Source of the DNA: Caecitellus pseudoparvulus | Lineage: Eukaryota > Bigyra: Bicosoecida | Direction of reading: 5' to 3' | DNA: 64,000 nt | Assembly: GCA_965644315.1 (NCBI GenBank) | Contig: CBFFRQ010000076.1 | Coordinates: forward strand, 62,001 to 126,000 | In this document: positions 59,067-64,000 of the stretch, one piece after another | Layout: the number at the start of each line of letters is the position of its first letter | Position numbering within the stretch: position 1 is the first letter of the stretch | Made by a program: the position numbers and the translations under genes | Notes under the pieces: generated by a model | Seen by the model: the letters and a program-made list of their open reading frames with translations, nothing else | What the model was told of the DNA's origin: nothing | Database searches by the model: none

Positions 59067-60775
59067 TCACACGGCACCATCCCTGTGCCGTTTGGTAAGG
59101 TCCACGTCAGCAACAGAGCCCACCTCACTGGGCGCTCGCACGGGTGCCGCGGCACTCGGCAAGTCTTCACCCTTGCCGCCGCCACAAGCAGCCTGCACAG
59201 CCACAGGGCGTACTGAAGAGGAGGGCAGGAATGGTGCCGCCTGTTGTGGGGTGGGCCAAGGCGCCATGATGGCCGGTGTGGCACCGACTTCCCCCCCCCT
59301 TGGGATGGAGGCGCTGGGGCTGCCGCTGCCGTGAGAGGAGTGGGTGAGGGAGCCCTGCAGCGCCTGGCGGAAGGGCAGCACGCTGCTGGTACCACTGTAC
59401 GCGGAGGAGCCACTGGAGCCGCCTTCCGAGCCAGCAACGGAGCCTCCACCACCGCCACCGCCACCGCCGGCGGCAAAGACGGGGGGCTGGGATGAGCCTG
59501 GCGTGCTGCCAGACACGACGCTGCTACCACCAGGTCCAAGGGTGGGCAGGGATACAGGCTTTGAGGGCTTCTCCTCTGCCATGGGGGCGATCCAAGGCAC
59601 CAGGCTGGCGCCACTGAACCAGGTGTGCTGTAGGAGACTGGTAATGTCGGGGCGCTGGGCAGGGTCCACGCGCAGGCACTGGGACAGCAAGTCCACCAAG
59701 AGGGGCGAGAAGTGCGACGGCCACGTCCAGGTGAAGCTGGCCTCCTTGGCCGTGGGTGCGCGGAGGGTGGCGAGGGTGGCACGCCACACCTCAGACGCAG
59801 CGATTTCCGGCTGCGTTGCGGCCACGAAGGCCCGGAAGCGGTAATCCGAGGGGACTGCTGACTTGAAGGGCACCTTACGGCTGCCCAAGACGTACATGGA
59901 CACGGCGAAGCTCCATACGTCGGCGGCGTAGGTGTTGTACCGGCCCTGAGCGATGGTGCGCTGGCAATGCAACAGCGTGTGCTCGGCGCTGCCCTGCGCA
60001 GGGGGCTTGCTGCCGGCGCGAGACACGGCCAGGCGCGCAGCGTGCAGCTGCAGCACCTCAGGCGCACAGTACTGTGACGAGCCGACGGTGCTGCTGGACA
60101 TGAGGGGCGGCGGCAGGGTGCCTGCAGGCGGCACCACGGTGGCAATGCTGGCGGCGCCGAAATCACACAACTTCGCGACACAGCCGTTGAGCGTGCTCAC
60201 GTCGCCCTCAGCGCGGACCAGGAGGATGTTCTCCGGCTTGATGTCACGGTGTGCCACGCCTGCCATGTGCGAGTAGTGCACGGCGGTGCCCACTTGGCTG
60301 GCCATTGCGATAAGGTCACGAGTCTCGCCCATGCCCCGCTTGCCAGCCGCCTGCATGGCTTTGAAGCCGTCCGTCTCGCCCAGCTCCATGCTCAGCGCAG
60401 GCGTGCCAACTTCGTTCACGCTGCCTGCAGAGAAGGTCTTGATGATAAAGGGGCACCCCAGGCCCAGGCGCCGGAACTGTGGATGGCCAGAGAGGGGCGG
60501 TGAACGTATGCGCCTCCGCGGGTGCGGTTGAGGGTGGCGCCACTTACGGAAGCGAGCTCCCGTCGCGCAGCGTCGGAGTCTGCGTTCGCGAAGACCTTCA
60601 CAGCCACAAGTTGGCCGCCGATCGTGGCCTTGTACACGGCCCCATGGCCTCCTTCCGCGAGCATGTCTGTGTGAGGCGGGGTGGAGTGGCATGACACACC
60701 AGCGGGCTGAATGCAGCGCCGCTTGCAGCACCCACCGCCAGACTCCAGCTGCAGGGTTGTTCCTGACGATGACAT
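59067..60775 (-). CDS. Ser/Thr protein kinase (kinase 2 of the local family)
   Basis: Three exons on the minus strand, 60775-60736 (40 nt), 60666-60548 and 60476-59067, give 522 residues. The start MSSSGTTLQLESG is followed after a phase-1 intron by DMLAEGGHGAVYKATIGGQLVAVKVF (P-loop and Lys). After a phase-0 intron comes FRRLGLGCPFIIKTF. Catalytic motifs are AHRDIKPEN, CDFGAAS, APEVLQ and DVWSFAVSMYVLGSRKVPFKS. C-lobe blocks match kinase 1 (FRAFVAATQP; WPSHFSPLLVDLLSQCL; HTWFSG). The last 170 residues are Gly/Ser-rich, with a run of nine to ten Gly, and are probably disordered. It is probably a soluble signalling kinase; no named family is assigned. Confidence 0.88.
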
Positions 60776-61833
60776 GGTTGGTAGGCTTTGCGAGTGAGCT
60801 CCCTGCACAGCGCAGGCGGCGTGAGGGCGTCAGATGCAGTGCTGGGGAGGTTCCGAGTTTTGGAACTGCGCCTCGCCTGCGCACGCGCGTCGACGGCCAG
60901 CCACACGGGCACCGGCGAGGCGCCCGGCCAGAGAGGGGCTCAAATTCAGTTGTTCTAGGCAACATCGCCCACCCACCGCTCCTGCAAGCAGCGGGCGCTG
61001 CTCGGGGGCGCTGGGAGGCAGCGCGGCATTGGTCGGCAGAGGAAAACACACCCACGCCGCCGCCGGCCGCCCCCTGGCCCCCCAAGCACGCAGCGGATGA
61101 CGGAATCCAACAAAACTACTTACACCAACACGTCTTCCGTATTTGCTGAGTGTCTTGCGCTGGGGAGGTCGTCTTGGCGGGGGAGAAGGCTGCGCTGGCG
61201 CTGGCCTTCTTCGAAGGGAGCGAGGGCTGGGCAAGCTGGTGCTGTAGTTCTCATGCACAGTGTCAAGCACATCGATAACCTGGAAAGGGGCAACATGAAC
61301 GACATTCAGAGTCCGCGTTTTGGTTTCGCTGTGCAGTTGGGCCGCACTGTGCAGCTGGCAGGCGGAATCGAAGGCCCCAGCGGCCGCCAGTGACGTACAG
61401 GGGTGGCAGGGGGGGGGGGCTACACACGGAGCAAGTGGCCCGCCGCCGCCCCAGCGCAGTCCGACCAGCGCACGCGCACACAGGGCATCGCGGCAGGAGG
61501 ATCAGGCAGTCATGAAATGCACACTTCCTGCTCCCACTGCCGCAATGCCCACGCCAGCTGGCCGGCGCAGCGGCGCTGCACCGCAAAGCAGCTAGCGCAC
61601 GAAGCTTGCGAGGCTCTGTCGACCAGCACAAGGCAAGAGTCGCCGCACGAGGCCCGACGGCCAAGTGGCTGCCGGAAGTGCGCGGCACGGGGGAAAGATA
61701 AGAGACATATGCCCGCATGCAAGGTGGCCGCGCCGGGCAAGCGGCACCGGAGCAGAGCAGAGCAGTGGATTTGCGGAGCGTTGCCCCGTCACCAACGAAG
61801 TCCTCACCTGCCCGCCCTGCCTGCAGGAGCGAA
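60776..61833. other. Intergenic region with no supported gene
   Basis: About 1.06 kb lies between the start of kinase 2 and the stop of the acyloxyacyl hydrolase gene. It contains a ten-base G run near 61411-61420 and no coherent coding sequence. Small ORFs on both strands look like chance in GC-rich DNA. Confidence 0.5.
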
Positions 61834-64000
61834 TCAGTACCCGCCTTGGCTTCCGAACTGCGCCTCGATGGCACTGTTCCATGGGTTGGCCTCTGGAAGC
61901 CATGTGGTGTTGGTCTGCAAGTCCTTCCACACGACGGCTGCGAGGGCTTGGTGGCCGGGCTGTCGCGGGTGGAAGCCGTCCACGCTGCGCAGGTGAAAAG
62001 TCACGCGCCGTGCCGCAGGGAAGGTGGCAGGCAGGGGCGAAGAGGGGGAAGACGCACGGTTCGATGAGTTGCCAGCCTTCGCCGTTGTACTCGCGTTCGA
62101 AGTCCCCAATGAGTTTGACCCAGTCCACGGAAAGCACGTGCGTGTCAAAGTGCTTGTATGCCATCTCACGGTGGACCTCCTCGTACACTGCACTGAGGTT
62201 GGCTGCCCGCGCACTGGTGAAGTCCCGCCAGGTCTGTGAAAGGAGTGGAAGATGCGGTGATGTGCCTCCTGTGGGGTGGCGTGTGGCGCAGGCGAGCGCT
62301 GGTCAGGCACACACCTCATTGGTGTTCAACCACCCCCAGCAGGGGTTGGAGCCGGTGCAGGAGAGGAATTCGTACACAGCGGGGTAGTGCACGCCCAGAG
62401 GGTGCACACGGTCGTGCATGTTGTCCCACAGCACCCGCCCGTCCACGAGGGGCATGAAGGCGACGTGGGAGCCAGCTGGTAGGATGGTGTCCAGGTACTC
62501 CATGCCCTTCAGCACAGCCGTCTTGAACTCCGGCACCGTGGTCATGTGGGAGGAGCCAGGGTGCCCATTGCACACGTCGTTGCCGATGAGGGCCCAGAAC
62601 ACCAACATGGGGTGGTCCATGGTCTGGTTCCGGGCCAGGCTGTACATGATGCCGTCGGGGGCGGCCACAGAGCCGACGCGCGCGCCGTTCACGCCCGTGT
62701 TCTGCAGGTCCCGGTGGTTGCACTTGTTCAGGCGGTTCATGTAGCCGTAGATGGAGGGGTAGTTTGCCATGGTGAGGTTGTCCACTGTGGCGGGGCAGTC
62801 AACGGAGTCCCGGAAACCCGTGCTCCACGAGCACTGTGGCCAGTCGGCCTCGTTGGCGGCGAAGGCGATGATGCGGTCCAGGGGCAGGGAGAAGTTCTGC
62901 GCATTGATGTACTGGGGGGGGATGTGGAAGTGGGCGGTGGCGGAGTCACCCAGAATGCCCACGCCCATGGGCGCATTGGCCCCCGAGCACCACGCCTCCT
63001 CGTACGGGATCCCGCTGGCGTTCACACCAGAGATGCCGTTGCAGTTGTGGTCCACTGAGGGAGGGTGGTGCGTCACGGCGCGCCCCGGGTACACTGTCGC
63101 GTCGTCGTCCGCACAGTCCCGGCCTCGCCAGGAAGAGCCCCGGAACTGGTACACGCCCCCAGCGAAGTAGTCATTGTCGCCATCCACGAGGGGCAAGTGC
63201 TCCGAAAACGTGCGGTGGATGTCGCAGGTGATGTTGAACAGGTCACAGGCGGGGTAGTGCCCCAGGGCGGTGGAGCCAGCCGCGAGAGAAGCTGCCTTCA
63301 GCGCGCGTGCCCGGCGCACAGCGTCCCCGACGACACCAGCGCCATGCGCCTTGATCAGGCTCGTGCGCAGCACTTCGTTGGCGACGAAGGGCCACACGGA
63401 GGTCATGGTGAGGACGTTGGCGGGGTGGGCCGCCTCGTACGAATTCTCCAGGCTCAGCAGCCCGTACAGCGTGGACAGCGTGGTAGGCGGCACGCCATGC
63501 TGGGCGCCGACTGCGACGATGCGCGTCGCTTCCTCCCGCCCCATGTGCTCCAGCATCGTCGTGGGCACGCCATCCACCACCCCCATCTCGCCGTGCAGCG
63601 CGCTCTCCAGAGCACCGGCTTGCTCGTCGCTGAGTGGCTGTGCGCCAGCGGCAGGGCCCAGCGCAGGCTCCAGCTGCTCCAGCAGACGGCGTTGGTCCAG
63701 TGGATTGCCATCAGTGGGGAACTTGGGGGAAGGGGTCGGCCAGTTCACCCACACATTGCACTGGGCATCAGGGCCGGCACAGATACCAATTTCCGCACAC
63801 ACCTGGGCGGGCGGCGCGTCGTCCGCCTTGGGCGTGAAGTCAGGGCCAAAGCGCTGGGCACGGGGAGAGGCACAGTGTATGTGTAAAGCGCGTGCTGCGA
63901 TCTCGCAGTCGCTGGGCTTGGCAGCCAGACGCAGGCATCACTTGACACAGCCAGGGCTGGGGAAGTGCACTGCACTTGGCAGCGAACGTACCTGGTCCAC
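61834..64000 (-). CDS. Acyloxyacyl hydrolase (AOAH)-like secreted lipase, 5' end outside window
   Basis: Exons on the minus strand are 64000-63992 (edge), 63853-62315, 62233-62058 and 61984-61834. All phases match, giving about 625 visible residues. The family's block order is present. The GDSL-type nucleophile is in ILGDSATAHFHIPPQY, NYPSIYGYMNRLN follows, and the oxyanion Asn is in ALIGNDVCNG. CTGSNPCWGWLNTNE comes next, then WQLIEPVDGFHP with the catalytic His restored only by splicing, and QFGSQGGY at the end. A Ca2+-site-like Asp-rich segment is LVDGDNDYF. AOAH removes secondary fatty acyl chains from bacterial lipopolysaccharide lipid A and is secreted or lysosomal. The N-terminal saposin-like part and signal peptide would lie beyond the right edge. 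Target in this organism is inferred. Confidence 0.9.

Noticed and set aside
1-64000. CRISPR array, prokaryotic operon, insertion sequence or provirus
   Set aside because: No direct-repeat and spacer pattern, transposase, reverse transcriptase, integrase or capsid motif was seen. Genes have spliceosomal introns.

Overview
The window is nuclear DNA from a GC-rich unicellular eukaryote. Coding ORFs are long and rich in Ala, Pro, Gly and Ser. They are joined by short spliceosomal introns of about 40 to 340 nt, mostly with GTGCGTG or GTGAGTG donors and CAG acceptors. The products are eukaryotic: PP2C, Ser/Thr kinases, an IQ/EF-hand protein, a DOT1-like methyltransferase, an AAAP amino-acid transporter, a rhomboid, and an acyloxyacyl hydrolase. 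I cannot assign a lineage. An alga or another free-living protist fits, and no rRNA, plastid or obvious viral gene is present to settle it. Exon-intron structures were derived by hand by matching splice signals, reading phase and family motifs, and are not supported by transcripts.

Layout from left to right. A Pro/Ser-rich protein (+, starting near or before the left edge) is followed by about 1.5 kb of AT-richer DNA. Then come an Ala-rich coiled-coil protein (-), a 212-nt duplicate of the first gene's 3' end, an amino-acid transporter (+), a DOT1-like methyltransferase (+), a secreted glycoside-hydrolase-like protein (-), a small coiled-coil protein (+), a six-exon PP2C phosphatase (-), a 1977-aa IQ/EF-hand protein (-), and a 2854-aa RCC1 + IPT/TIG + multi-TM surface protein (-). 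Next are an 8-TM membrane protein (-), an 1860-aa possible gamma-tubulin complex component (+), a rhomboid-family protein with a Thr at the catalytic Ser position (-), a membrane-anchored M14 carboxypeptidase (+), kinase 1 (+), a 905-aa protein of unknown family (+), a FAIM-like protein with DPF motifs (+), kinase 3 (-), a helical-repeat-like protein (-), kinase 2 (-), and an acyloxyacyl hydrolase (-) whose 5' end lies beyond the right edge.

The genes do not form an operon or a single pathway. Several suit a phagotrophic or particle-sensing lifestyle: the secreted carboxypeptidase, the acyloxyacyl hydrolase (the family deacylates bacterial lipid A), the secreted hydrolase-like protein, the large adhesion-type receptor and the amino-acid transporter. 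This is inference. The three kinases form one local family: all share two intron positions and phases around the P-loop exon. Gene packing is tight, with convergent pairs separated by only 20, 45 and 99 bp.
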